DNA of 64,000 bases from Aggregatilineales bacterium. GTDB taxonomy: Bacteria; Chloroflexota; Anaerolineae; Aggregatilineales; Phototrophicaceae. Each line of letters opens with the position of its first letter. The stretch's first letter is position 1. The position numbers were made by a program, and so were the translations under genes. The stretch lies in assembly GCA_030834905.1 (NCBI GenBank), contig JAUQWZ010000024.1, positions 248,001 to 312,000 of the forward strand, read 5' to 3'. Shown here piece after piece: positions 1 through 7,923 of this stretch. Under the pieces are notes generated by a model, which did not search any database, was not told where the DNA came from, and saw only the letters and a list, made by a program, of their open reading frames with translations.

Positions 1-716
1 TTGAGATCGCCGATTCGCAGTTCATCATAGTGAAAGAGCGTTGCCGCCAGCGCTGCGTCTGCCCCGCCGTTGGTCAGCGCTTCGGCAAAGTGCTCTTTTT
101 TGCCCGCGCCGCCTGACGCAATGACCGGTATCGACACTGCGCTGGCGATGGCGTGAGTCAGCTCGATATTGTAGCCTGCCTTGGTGCCGTCGCGATCCAT
201 GCTCGTGAGCAGGATTTCGCCTCCGCCCCTGCTTTCGACCTCGCGCGCCCACTCGACCGCGTCTCTGCCGGTGTTGATGCGCCCGCCGTTGATGAACACC
301 TGCCATCTGCCATCGACCCATTTGGGATCGATGGCGACGACGATACACTGGCTGCCAAATGCCCATGCCCCCTGGTTGATTAGCTCCGGGCTGCGGATGG
401 CGGCGCTGTTGATCGACACTTTATCCGCGCCCGCCATCAGTGTCGCGCGGATGTCGTCGATGGCGCGAATACCGCCGCCAACGCAGAAGGGGATGAAGAT
501 GGTATCGGCGACGCGCCGAACCATATCCAGCGTGGTGCTGCGGTTTTCGTGCGAGGCGGTGATATCGAGAAAGACCAGTTCATCCGCGCCTTCGCGGTCA
601 TAAATGGCTGCCTGTTCTACCGGATCGCCCGCGTCGCGCAGGTTGACGAAATTAACGCCTTTGACGACGCGCCCGTTCAGCACGTCCAGACAGGGAATAA
701 TCCGTTTTGCGAGCAT
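1..716 (-). CDS. hisF: Imidazole glycerol phosphate synthase subunit HisF (partial, 3' end outside window)
   Basis: This is the cyclase subunit that condenses PRFAR with ammonia from HisH to give IGP and AICAR in histidine synthesis. The ORF track misses it because the gene runs off the left edge. The complement opens at 716 with [12 protein letters not shown], the canonical HisF N-terminus with catalytic Asp11. The visible end reads [20 protein letters not shown], also typical of the family. About 238 codons are visible against a usual 250 or so, so only the extreme C-terminus is missing. The start lies one base beyond the hisA stop (718), so the two are co-transcribed. It is probably controlled by the leader upstream of hisH. 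Confidence 0.95.
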   Translation of the reverse strand, partial: MLAKRIIPCLDVLNGRVVKGVNFVNLRDAGDPVEQAAIYDREGADELVFLDITASHENRSTTLDMVRRVADTIFIPFCVGGGIRAIDDIRATLMAGADKVSINSAAIRSPELINQGAWAFGSQCIVVAIDPKWVDGRWQVFINGGRINTGRDAVEWAREVESRGGGEILLTSMDRDGTKAGYNIELTHAIASAVSIPVIASGGAGKKEHFAEALTNGGADAALAATLFHYDELRIGDL

Positions 717-717
717 A

Positions 718-1437
718 CTAACCCTCTGCTGCTTCCAAAGCCTGGCTCAATGTGAGGCGTTCTTCATACAGCGCCATGCCGATCACTGCCCCGGCGACGC
801 TGCCGCTGCGCGCCAACTGGCGGATTTCGTCGGCGGTGGTGACGCCGCCGGACGCAATTACCTGCAAGCCCGTCTCGCGCCCCAGGGCGATGGTGGCATC
901 AACGCTGCTGCCGCCGAGTCCGCCGTCACGGCTCACGTCGGTATAGAGGACGTGCCGGACGCCGTAGGCGCTCATCTGCCTGCCCAGTTCGGCGGGGGTG
1001 TAGCTGGTAGTTTGCTGCCAGCCGCGCGTCGTGACTTTGCCGTCGCGGGCGTCGAGCGCTATACAGATGGACTCCGCGCCCCACTGGATCACGGCTTGTT
1101 CCACGATTTCCGGCTGCTCGATAGCGACGGTGCCGAGTACGACACGGGATGCGCCTGCTTTCAGGGCGCGGGCGACGTCTTCCAGTGACCGGATGCCGCC
1201 GCCAAACTGGATCTTCGCCTTCAGTTGGGTGATGCGTTCAAGCACCGCGCCGCTGTCATTTGCCTGCGACAGCGCGCCGTCAAGATTGACGACATGAATC
1301 CACTCCGCGCCTTCGTCCTGCCATTTCGACGCGGCGGCTGCCGGATCATCGCCGAAGGTGATCTGGCGTTCGGGATCGCCTTCGCGCAGTCGCACGACCT
1401 TGCCGCCGCGAATATCAATTGCCGGGTAGATGATCAC
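718..1437 (-). CDS. hisA: 1-(5-phosphoribosyl)-5-[(5-phosphoribosylamino)methylideneamino]imidazole-4-carboxamide isomerase HisA
   Basis: HisA isomerises ProFAR to PRFAR, the step before HisF/HisH. The 239-residue (beta/alpha)8 protein begins [17 protein letters not shown], placing catalytic Asp8 in AIDI, and has ALDARDGK near the middle, where the second catalytic Asp lies. Length is normal. The start is a GTG at 1437 that overlaps the TGA of the upstream methyltransferase (GTGA), which implies translational coupling. It is flanked by the methyltransferase and hisF in one leftward operon. Confidence 0.95.
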   Translation of the reverse strand: MIIYPAIDIRGGKVVRLREGDPERQITFGDDPAAAASKWQDEGAEWIHVVNLDGALSQANDSGAVLERITQLKAKIQFGGGIRSLEDVARALKAGASRVVLGTVAIEQPEIVEQAVIQWGAESICIALDARDGKVTTRGWQQTTSYTPAELGRQMSAYGVRHVLYTDVSRDGGLGGSSVDATIALGRETGLQVIASGGVTTADEIRQLARSGSVAGAVIGMALYEERLTLSQALEAAEG

Positions 1438-2366
1438 AAGACACCTGTTTTCTTTCTGGCACAGACCATGTAAGAGCCGCTTGCGCGAAGCTGAAGCCGC
1501 CGAACGCCTCGTTCGCCTATCAACAGGCGGTAGACTGTTTCAATTCCGTTTTGTAGGGCATAGCCGAAGCTACGGAAATGACCCGGTGTGAGAACGTGAG
1601 TGAGCGCGGCAGGCACAATGCCCCAGCCCGTCCAGAAATCAAGCCATTCCAAGCCTGAATTCACGAACAACGCATTCCAGCCGTCGGGCGTCAGGTGGAA
1701 ATGTGACGAACCATGCCAGCCTTCCCAGAAGCTGGCACCGCCCACGAAATAACCTCCTGGCTTGAGAATTCGCGCGATTTCCGCAGCAGCGATAAATGGA
1801 TTGTACAGATGCTCAAATACCGCAGTGCTGATAACAAGATCAGCGATGCCGGACTGAAGTGGCAGTCGGTGCGCGTCCACCAGAATATCTGCGCCTGAAG
1901 CAGCCCAATCCACGCAAAAGACGTTTCTGAACCCAAGCGAATTGAGATAGCGCCGGTTGCCCCCACTGCCGCATCCAAGATCGAGAATCGCCGCATTTTC
2001 CCCGAATTCTCTCAGCACCTGCTGGCAGTAATACTGAATGCCCTTGTCCAGCTTCGTGCCAAAGCGCTGGCGCACCTGTGAACGCGAATAGTGGTCGAAG
2101 TCCTGGTTCACTGCCTGAAACGAACGCTCCGCGAATTCATAGCGTTTCAGTGGTGCTAGGGGAAGCTCGAAGGCGAGCGTCCGCATTTGACGTTGATTCA
2201 GCGCGCGAAAATCGGTGATGTCACGGTTGGCAACTTTGGCATTCACTGTCTGAAATCCGCAGGTCGCGCATTCCCACTGTCCGTTTTGAAGGGACAATGG
2301 ATTCTGATCGACCGGGCAGCACAGTTTTTCCAGCCAAAAGGCGATGTTGTCAGTTGAAGTTTGCAT
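1434..2366 (-). CDS. Class I SAM-dependent methyltransferase with N-terminal zinc-ribbon-like segment
   Basis: This is a predicted SAM-dependent methyltransferase of unknown substrate, about 310 residues. Motif I reads ILDLGCGSGG, followed later by VFCVDWAASGAD and ADLVISTAVFEHL. The first 40 residues carry a Cys cluster (CCPVD, then CATC) like the Trm112-type zinc ribbons found on some methyltransferases. The ORF track starts upstream at 2414, but the internal ATG at 2366 overlaps the hisH stop as TAATG and is the likely start. It sits between hisH and hisA with overlaps on both sides, so it is expressed with histidine genes, although no histidine step needs a methylation. Confidence 0.8.
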   Translation of the reverse strand: MQTSTDNIAFWLEKLCCPVDQNPLSLQNGQWECATCGFQTVNAKVANRDITDFRALNQRQMRTLAFELPLAPLKRYEFAERSFQAVNQDFDHYSRSQVRQRFGTKLDKGIQYYCQQVLREFGENAAILDLGCGSGGNRRYLNSLGFRNVFCVDWAASGADILVDAHRLPLQSGIADLVISTAVFEHLYNPFIAAAEIARILKPGGYFVGGASFWEGWHGSSHFHLTPDGWNALFVNSGLEWLDFWTGWGIVPAALTHVLTPGHFRSFGYALQNGIETVYRLLIGERGVRRLQLRASGSYMVCARKKTGVL

Positions 2367-2980
2367 TAGCCTTCCAGTTTCAGAAAGTTGGCGAGAATCT
2401 GCAAGCCGGTGCACTGGCTTTTCTCAGGATGAAACTGAACCCCATACATGTTGTCGCGCTGAACACCGGCTGTAAAGGGGATGCCGTAATCAGTCGTCAG
2501 CAGCACGTCGGTCTGGTTTGCCGGAGCGCAGTAATAACTGTGGACAAAGTAGGCATAGCTGCCGCTTTCAATGTCACCCAGCAGCGGCGAGGGGCGGTGC
2601 GTGCAGATCTGATTCCAGCCCATGTGCGGCACTTTCAGCCCCAGGTTATCGGGAAAGCGGGTGACTGTGCCGGGAAGCAGTCCGAGTCCTTCGTGCTCGC
2701 CCATCTCGTCGCTGCCTTCAAACAGAAACTGCATCCCAAGGCAGATGCCGAGGTACGGCACGCCGGTATGGACGGCATCGCGAATGGGCTGAACCAGATC
2801 CTGCTCGCGCAGCTTTTGCATTCCCGCGCCAAACGCGCCCACGCCCGGCAGGATGACCTTCGTCGCGCCGCGCAGATCGTGGGGCGAGCGGACAACCCGG
2901 ATGCTTTCAGCGCCCAGGTGGTTTAGCGCGTGCAGGACGCTGCGCAGGTTCCCCGCGCCATAATCAATGACAGCCAGCAT
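2366..2980 (-). CDS. hisH: Imidazole glycerol phosphate synthase glutaminase subunit HisH
   Basis: HisH hydrolyses glutamine and channels ammonia to HisF. The chosen start at 2980 gives 204 residues beginning MLAVIDYGAGN, the standard family N-terminus. It has a GAGGGG-type ribosome site just upstream, whereas the ORF-track start at 3046 would lie inside the attenuator. The class I glutaminase triad is visible: Cys80 in GICLGMQ, with His184 and Glu186 in QFHPEKSQ. It is the first structural gene of the operon and lies directly behind the His leader peptide and terminator. Confidence 0.95.
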   Translation of the reverse strand: MLAVIDYGAGNLRSVLHALNHLGAESIRVVRSPHDLRGATKVILPGVGAFGAGMQKLREQDLVQPIRDAVHTGVPYLGICLGMQFLFEGSDEMGEHEGLGLLPGTVTRFPDNLGLKVPHMGWNQICTHRPSPLLGDIESGSYAYFVHSYYCAPANQTDVLLTTDYGIPFTAGVQRDNMYGVQFHPEKSQCTGLQILANFLKLEG

Positions 2981-2992
2981 GTGATCCCCTCG

Positions 2993-3024
2993 ATAAAATA
3001 AAAATCCCCGCATTGGCGCGGGGA
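2993..3024 (-). terminator. His-operon attenuator (intrinsic terminator in leader)
   Basis: On the minus strand a 7-bp stem TCCCCGC/GCGGGGA with loop GCCAAT is followed by TTTTTATTTT, ending about 12 bases before the hisH ribosome site. It lies between the leader peptide and hisH, so read-through is required for operon expression. The loop plus two bases of the 3' arm (GCCAATGC) can pair with GTGTTGGC at the end of the leader ORF (8 bp, two G-U). That is the expected antiterminator of a classical attenuator. Confidence 0.85.
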
Positions 3025-3055
3025 CTGACGGGCAAAACATAAACACGTGACGGTC

Positions 3056-3109
3056 TCATGCCAACACTGGGAACTTGATATGTAGATGGTGATGGTGCTG
3101 AAACCGCAT
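3056..3109 (-). CDS. His operon leader peptide (17 aa, five His)
   Basis: This short ORF is absent from the track. It reads MRFQHHHHLHIKFPVLA, with four consecutive His codons and a fifth two codons later, then TGA. A ribosome site (AAGAGG) lies 7 bases before the ATG. It lies between a consensus promoter and a terminator in front of hisH, hisA and hisF. In known His attenuation, a ribosome stalling at His codons when charged tRNA-His is scarce frees a downstream segment to form the antiterminator. The codon run and context support that role here; it has not been tested. Confidence 0.88.
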   Translation of the reverse strand: MRFQHHHHLHIKFPVLA

Positions 3110-3133
3110 GTTGTCGCCTCTTGATGATGTTCA

Positions 3134-3162
3134 AGTATAATGAGCGCTCGATTCATTGTCAA
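3134..3162 (-). promoter_or_regulatory. Sigma-70-type promoter of the his operon
   Basis: On the minus strand TTGACA is followed by exactly 17 bases and TATACT, a near-perfect housekeeping promoter. Transcription would start about 20 bases before the leader-peptide ATG. The -10 overlaps a TATAAT on the plus strand (3136-3141) that can serve the divergent SAM hydroxide adenosyltransferase gene, so the two promoters may compete. Confidence 0.85.
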
Positions 3163-3176
3163 CGCGGCGGAGAAAA

Positions 3177-4004
3177 ATGGTTATCGGACTGCTGACCGAT
3201 TTTGGAATGACCGACGCTTATGCCGGCGTGATGAAAGGCGTTATCCTGAATATCGCCCCGACGGCGCAAATCGTCGATATTACTCATGCGGTGCAGCCGC
3301 AGAACGTCCGTCAGGCGGCGCTGACGCTGGAGAGTGCGTATCGCTATTTCCCGCCGGGGACGATCTTTCTGGTGGTGGTCGATCCCGGCGTGGGCAGCGC
3401 CCGCCGTCCGGTGGCTGTGCAGGCGGGCGGCTGGGCGTTTGTCGCGCCGGATAACGGCGTTCTGAGCTACGCGCTGTCTGGCATGGGGGGATACCGCGCG
3501 GTGACGCTGACGAATTCCGCTTACCACCTGGCGGAGACGAGCAGCACCTTTCACGGGCGCGACATTTTCGCGCCAGCGGCGGGACATCTGGCGGCGGGCG
3601 CGGGGTTGGATCGGCTGGGTTCGCCGGTGGACGATCTGGTGATCCTCGAACGTCCGCGGCTGCTAGTGGGCGATCATCAGATCGAAGGCGAAGTGACGCA
3701 CATCGATCATTTTGGCAATATCGTGACCAGTATCGGGCAGTTTCGCTGGGAGTCACCGGATACACTTGCGCTATCGGCTGCGGGCGCTGACGCCGGGCGG
3801 TCTATCGCGGCTGACAGGGCACAGATGGCGCTGGGCGAAACGCGGCTGATGGGTATCAAACGAACCTACAGCGATACCGCGCCGGGTGAACTGCTATGTC
3901 TGATTGGCAGCAGCAGCTGGCTTGAGATGGCGGTGAACGGCGGCGATGCCGGGCGGCGGTTGGGCGCAAAGATCGGTGACGGTGTGGTATTGAGGATGGG
4001 ATAG
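3177..4004 (+). CDS. S-adenosyl-L-methionine hydroxide adenosyltransferase (DUF62/SAM hydrolase family)
   Basis: Characterised members of this family split SAM with water (hydroxide) into adenosine and L-methionine. The 275-residue protein starts at ATG 3177 with GGAG five bases upstream; the ORF-track start at 3156 lies in the divergent promoter. Family signatures are LLTDFGMTDAYAG at the N-terminus, DPGVGSARRP, FHGRDIFAPAAGHL, HIDHFGNIVTSI and a C-terminal LIGSSSWLEMAVNGG. It is followed seven bases later by murA in the same direction. Its physiological role is unclear in all hosts I know of; trimming of SAM pools is a guess. Confidence 0.9.
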   Translation: MVIGLLTDFGMTDAYAGVMKGVILNIAPTAQIVDITHAVQPQNVRQAALTLESAYRYFPPGTIFLVVVDPGVGSARRPVAVQAGGWAFVAPDNGVLSYALSGMGGYRAVTLTNSAYHLAETSSTFHGRDIFAPAAGHLAAGAGLDRLGSPVDDLVILERPRLLVGDHQIEGEVTHIDHFGNIVTSIGQFRWESPDTLALSAAGADAGRSIAADRAQMALGETRLMGIKRTYSDTAPGELLCLIGSSSWLEMAVNGGDAGRRLGAKIGDGVVLRMG

Positions 4005-4010
4005 GGCGAG

Positions 4011-5327
4011 ATGCAGCAGTTTGTGATTGAAGGTGGTTATCCACTGTCTGGCGAGGTAACGGCAGGCGGCAACAAAAACGCCGCCCTGAAGATGATCCCG
4101 GCGTGCCTGCTGACCGACGAGCCGGTGATACTGCGCAACGTGCCCGAAATAGGCGATGTGCGGGTGCTGTGCGAGATCATGCGCTCACTTGGAGTAGAAG
4201 TGGGCTGGATTGACGACAATGTGCTGCGCGTCCATGCGCGCGAAATCACTTCGACGACCATCGAAATGGGACTGGCGGGCAGGCTGCGGGCAAGTGTCAT
4301 TCTGGCGGGCCCGATGCTGGCGCGAATGGGCAGGCTGCTGCTGCCGGTTCCGGGTGGGGACGCTATCGGCGAGCGCCGGTTGGATATGCACGTTTTTGCG
4401 CTCCGCAAGCTGGGCGCGCAGATCGACTATCTGGGCGACGCTTTCGACATGCGCGCCGACGGCTTGCGCGGTGCCGATATTCTGCTCAGCGAAGCCAGCG
4501 TGACGGCGACCGAAAACACGATCATGGCGGCGGTGCTGGCGAAAGGCACGACGATATTACGCAATGCCGCCAGCGAGCCGCACGTGCAGAATTTGTGCCA
4601 GATGCTGAACGGCATGGGCGCGCAGATCGACGGCGTCGGCTCGAACCGGCTGATCATTACCGGCGTGGACAGGCTGCGCGGTGGTGAAGCGCGGGTGGGC
4701 GCGGACTTTATGGAAGTCGGCAGTTTCATCGGCGTGGCGGCGGTCACAGGCGGCGAAGTCACCATTAAGGACGCCGACCCGGAATATCTGGACATGATCG
4801 CGCTGGTCTACGAACGGCTGGGCGTTGGCTGGGAAGTGCGCGACAATGACATCTTCGTGCCAGCGCACCAATCGATGACGATTGTGCCGGATTTAGGCAG
4901 CCGGATTCCGTCGATTAAGGCGCAGCCGTGGCCCGCTTTTCCGCCCGACCTGATGAGCATTGCGCTGGTGATTGCCACCCAGAGCGCGGGCGCGGTTCTA
5001 TTCCACGACTGGATGTATGAAAGCCGCTTCTTCTTCACCGACCGGCTGGTGCGGATGGGCGCGCGCGTTACCATGTGCGACCCGCACCGCGTGCTGGTGC
5101 AGGGACCGACCGCGCTGAAAGGCACGCCGTACATTTCCAGCCCCGATATTCGGGCGGGGATGGCGCTGATTCTGGCGGCGCTGGCAGCCAAAGGCGAAAC
5201 GCGCATCTCGAACATCCAGCAGATTGACCGGGGCTATGAACGGGTTGAGGAAAAGCTGCAAGCGCTGGGCGCGCTCATCGTGCGTATTCAAATTGGCGAG
5301 CTGCCGCCTGAGCGCATCGAGGAGTAA
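4011..5327 (+). CDS. murA: UDP-N-acetylglucosamine 1-carboxyvinyltransferase MurA with Cys-to-Asp active site
   Basis: MurA transfers enolpyruvate from PEP to UDP-GlcNAc, the first committed step of peptidoglycan synthesis. The 438-residue protein has the usual length and the family core: GGNKNAALKM at the N-terminus and the catalytic loop near residue 115. That loop reads PVPGGDAIGERRLDMH, where most bacteria have PGGC. The residue at the fosfomycin-target cysteine (E. coli Cys115, here position 117, codon 4359-4361 GAC) is therefore Asp. In Mycobacterium and Chlamydia the same substitution is active and makes the enzyme insensitive to fosfomycin. It follows the SAM hydrolase gene by seven bases. 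Confidence 0.95.
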   Translation: MQQFVIEGGYPLSGEVTAGGNKNAALKMIPACLLTDEPVILRNVPEIGDVRVLCEIMRSLGVEVGWIDDNVLRVHAREITSTTIEMGLAGRLRASVILAGPMLARMGRLLLPVPGGDAIGERRLDMHVFALRKLGAQIDYLGDAFDMRADGLRGADILLSEASVTATENTIMAAVLAKGTTILRNAASEPHVQNLCQMLNGMGAQIDGVGSNRLIITGVDRLRGGEARVGADFMEVGSFIGVAAVTGGEVTIKDADPEYLDMIALVYERLGVGWEVRDNDIFVPAHQSMTIVPDLGSRIPSIKAQPWPAFPPDLMSIALVIATQSAGAVLFHDWMYESRFFFTDRLVRMGARVTMCDPHRVLVQGPTALKGTPYISSPDIRAGMALILAALAAKGETRISNIQQIDRGYERVEEKLQALGALIVRIQIGELPPERIEE

Positions 5328-5356
5328 AAAAGCCGGGACGCTGGCTGCGCCCCGAC
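5325..5356 (-). terminator. Intrinsic terminator for the coiled-coil gene, overlapping the murA stop
   Basis: Read on the minus strand, GTCGGG pairs with CCCGGC, extended by an inner CGC/GCG around an AGCCA loop, and is followed by TTTTTT. The T-tract overlaps the murA TAA on the opposite strand. It follows the stop of the leftward coiled-coil gene by about a dozen bases. Confidence 0.75.
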
Positions 5357-5368
5357 TGCTGTAGAGTG

Positions 5369-6631
5369 CTAGGTGGTTCCGTTGCTGCCGCTGCCAGTCG
5401 TGGTTGGGTTAACCGCTGGCATGGTGTTGGTTGTGGTCGCCCCGTTCTTTGGCGGGGTGGCGGTTGACGATGAGGTATCATACTCCATCAGCAGCGCCTG
5501 ATAGCGCTCGCGGTACAGTTGGGCGCGCTCGCGCTCAAGGCTCCACAGGCGGCTGAGGCTGTCCTGAAGCGGCGGGAACAATTCCTCGATCTCGCCGATC
5601 TGCTTGACATAACGCTCGAATTCCTTGTCGTGCAGCCGCCACACCTCGTCGCTGGACAGGGTGAACTGCTTCCAGCGCTTCTGGTCGTCGCTGCGCCAGT
5701 CGTTCCATTCCTGACGGAAGCGTTCTTCGCTCAGGCGCTGCATTTCGGCAACTTCGTTGATGCGCCGTTCCAGCCGGTCGCCGATGCGCTCGAAGTCGTC
5801 CACAATGCGCTTCATCTCGCGATAGGCTTCTGACCAGGTTTCGAAGCGCTCGATATTGTGCTGCATGACGTTTTCCTGCTCGCCAAAGCGGCGCAGCAAG
5901 TCCTGTACCTGCTGGTCTCGCTGCTGAAGCAGCAGGGTTTGCTGGTCAATAAACTGCTGAATCTGCTCGCGGCGGTCACGGTCACCGTTCTGGACTTCCT
6001 GAATCCGGCGTTCGTTCCGCAGCGACAGGTCTTCCAGAAGCGTTATTTTTGGCTTGATGCCATCAAACTGCTTGCGAACTTCCGGCAGTTCCGATTCAAC
6101 TTCCGACAGGCGGCGGGCGTCCTGGCGGCGCTGCTCCTCAAGGAACGCCAGGCGTCGATCCGGTTCTTCCAGCCGCTTGAACAAGTCATCTACTCGCTGC
6201 TGCTGTGCCGCGACGATGCTGGCGAGACGATCCTTCTCGACACTCATGGCGGGCAGCTCGGTGGTGGTGCGTTCCAGCTTGCCCAGCTTTTCGGTGATCT
6301 CGCGCACCGGGCGGGACACGGCTTCGCGCGCCAGTTCGGCGCGGCGGTCGGCTTCGCGTTCGGCGGTCAGGCGCTTGGCTTCGACCGATTCGATCATGTC
6401 GCGCATTTCCTTGCGCAGTTGATCGACCAGTTCGGTATCGCGTCCGGCGGGCGCGACCTGAGTACGTAGCACCGTCTGGTCGGACTCGACCGTGTTGAGT
6501 CGTTTGAGCAGGGTGTCTACCGTGTCCTGCTGCTGCGCAAGCCGTTCCTCAAGCGTGGAAATCGTCGCCTTGTCACGGCGGCGCTCTTCATCTAACCATT
6601 CAATCATCCGCGCAGCTTGATTTATATCCAT
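5369..6631 (-). CDS. Long coiled-coil protein with Thr/Asn/Ser-rich tail
   Basis: I do not recognise a family. The 420-residue protein is almost entirely charged heptad-like helix from MDINQAARMIEWLDEERRRDK to about residue 380, rich in Glu, Arg and Gln. It ends in a low-complexity Thr/Asn/Gly/Ser tail of about 35 residues. There is no signal peptide or membrane segment, so it should be cytosolic and probably oligomeric. It is a single gene with its own promoter and terminator, convergent to murA and divergent from the dGTPase. A scaffold or chromosome/envelope organising role is possible but unsupported. Confidence 0.75.
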   Translation of the reverse strand: MDINQAARMIEWLDEERRRDKATISTLEERLAQQQDTVDTLLKRLNTVESDQTVLRTQVAPAGRDTELVDQLRKEMRDMIESVEAKRLTAEREADRRAELAREAVSRPVREITEKLGKLERTTTELPAMSVEKDRLASIVAAQQQRVDDLFKRLEEPDRRLAFLEEQRRQDARRLSEVESELPEVRKQFDGIKPKITLLEDLSLRNERRIQEVQNGDRDRREQIQQFIDQQTLLLQQRDQQVQDLLRRFGEQENVMQHNIERFETWSEAYREMKRIVDDFERIGDRLERRINEVAEMQRLSEERFRQEWNDWRSDDQKRWKQFTLSSDEVWRLHDKEFERYVKQIGEIEELFPPLQDSLSRLWSLERERAQLYRERYQALLMEYDTSSSTATPPKNGATTTNTMPAVNPTTTGSGSNGTT

Positions 6632-6667
6632 TACACCCTCCCGCGCAGGCTTCGATCCGATGGTCGG

Positions 6668-6676
6668 ATTATAGCA
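6668..6676 (-). promoter_or_regulatory. Extended -10 promoter of the coiled-coil gene
   Basis: The minus strand reads TGCTATAAT, an extended -10 element, about 37 bases before the ATG at 6631. No good -35 hexamer is visible at the usual spacing, as is common for extended -10 promoters. Confidence 0.5.
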
Positions 6677-6762
6677 TACAACGCCAGCCGATCTCTAGCG
6701 CAGCCGAAGCGCCGACATAATTTTAGGGTACAATAATTGTCACTGGAGCAGGAGGTTGGTCA

Positions 6763-7914
6763 ATGTACCTCGAACGCGGTCGGCTGGAGGAGTTGGAAGC
6801 GCAGCGCCTTTCCCCTTACGCGCAGTTGAGCCGGGACAGCCGGGGACGTATTCACGAAGAACCGGAGTCGCGCTACCGGACGGCGTTTCAGCGCGACCGC
6901 GACCGCATCATCCATTCGGCGGCATTCCGGCGGCTGGAATACAAGACGCAGGTTTTCGTCAACGATGAAGGCGATTATTACCGCACCCGGCTGACGCACA
7001 CGCTGGAAGTGGCACAGATTGGGCGAACGATTGCGCGGGCGCTGTGGGTGAACGAAGACCTGGTCGAGACGATTTGCCTGGCGCACGATCTGGGGCATCC
7101 GCCGTTTGGACACGCGGGCGAACGGGCGCTGGACGCGATGATGGCGGAGCATGGCGGCTTCAACCACAACCACCAGAGCTATCGCGTCATCACCGAGCTT
7201 GAGCATCGCTATCCACAGTGGGCAGGGCTGAACCTGACCCGCGAAACCTTGTACGGCATTGCCAAGCACGAAACTAATTACGACCTCAGCCGCGTGGCTG
7301 GGCTTGATCCGGTGATGCGCGGCAGCCTTGAAGCGCAGATCGCCAACATCACCGACGAACTGGCGTATAATGCCCACGACCTGGACGATGGACTGAACGC
7401 GGACTTGTTCACGCCGCAGGACTTGCAACAGGTGGAAATCTGGCGTGAACTGTGCCGCCGGTTGGATTGGCACGGCTGGCAGATCGACGAGATCACGCGC
7501 CACGCCTTCATTCGCGAACTGATCGGCGTTCTGGTGGATGATGTGCTGCGGACTACCGAGCAAAATCTGGAACGGGTGCAGCCGCAGTCAGTGACAGATA
7601 TCCAGCGCCAGCCCCAGAATCTGGTGGGGTACAGCCAACACGTCGGCGCGATGAACAAGGCGCTAAAGCAGTTTCTCTATGAGAATATGTATACCAACTA
7701 CCGGGTTGTACGAATGCAGCGGCGCGCCGAACGGTTCATCGAGCAGATGTTTACTGCCTTTGCCGAAGACCCGCGCCAGCTCCCGAAGGAATGTCAGGAA
7801 GAGATGAAAGCGCGCGATATGTATCGCGTCGTTGCCGATTTTATTGCCGGTATGACAGATCGCAGCGCGCTGTTAGAATACCGGCGGCTGTTCGATCCGA
7901 TGATGCGCCCTTGA
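6763..7914 (+). CDS. Deoxyguanosinetriphosphate triphosphohydrolase-like HD-domain protein
   Basis: This is an HD-superfamily dNTP triphosphohydrolase; dGTPases cut dNTPs to nucleosides plus tripolyphosphate. The 383-residue protein has the family N-terminus (ESRYRTAFQRDRDRIIHSAAFRRLEYKTQVF). The metal-binding histidines are in TRLTHTLEVAQ, and the HD core is LAHDLGHPPFGHAGE. AGGAGG lies eight bases before ATG 6763, which fixes the start. A Ser/Thr kinase gene follows after nine bases, so the two may be co-expressed. Confidence 0.9.
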   Translation: MYLERGRLEELEAQRLSPYAQLSRDSRGRIHEEPESRYRTAFQRDRDRIIHSAAFRRLEYKTQVFVNDEGDYYRTRLTHTLEVAQIGRTIARALWVNEDLVETICLAHDLGHPPFGHAGERALDAMMAEHGGFNHNHQSYRVITELEHRYPQWAGLNLTRETLYGIAKHETNYDLSRVAGLDPVMRGSLEAQIANITDELAYNAHDLDDGLNADLFTPQDLQQVEIWRELCRRLDWHGWQIDEITRHAFIRELIGVLVDDVLRTTEQNLERVQPQSVTDIQRQPQNLVGYSQHVGAMNKALKQFLYENMYTNYRVVRMQRRAERFIEQMFTAFAEDPRQLPKECQEEMKARDMYRVVADFIAGMTDRSALLEYRRLFDPMMRP

Positions 7915-7923
7915 GAGAGTGCG

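Noticed and set aside
2923-3162. 79-codon frame across the his leader
   Set aside because: It crosses the promoter and terminator; the short His-rich frame in another phase explains the region.
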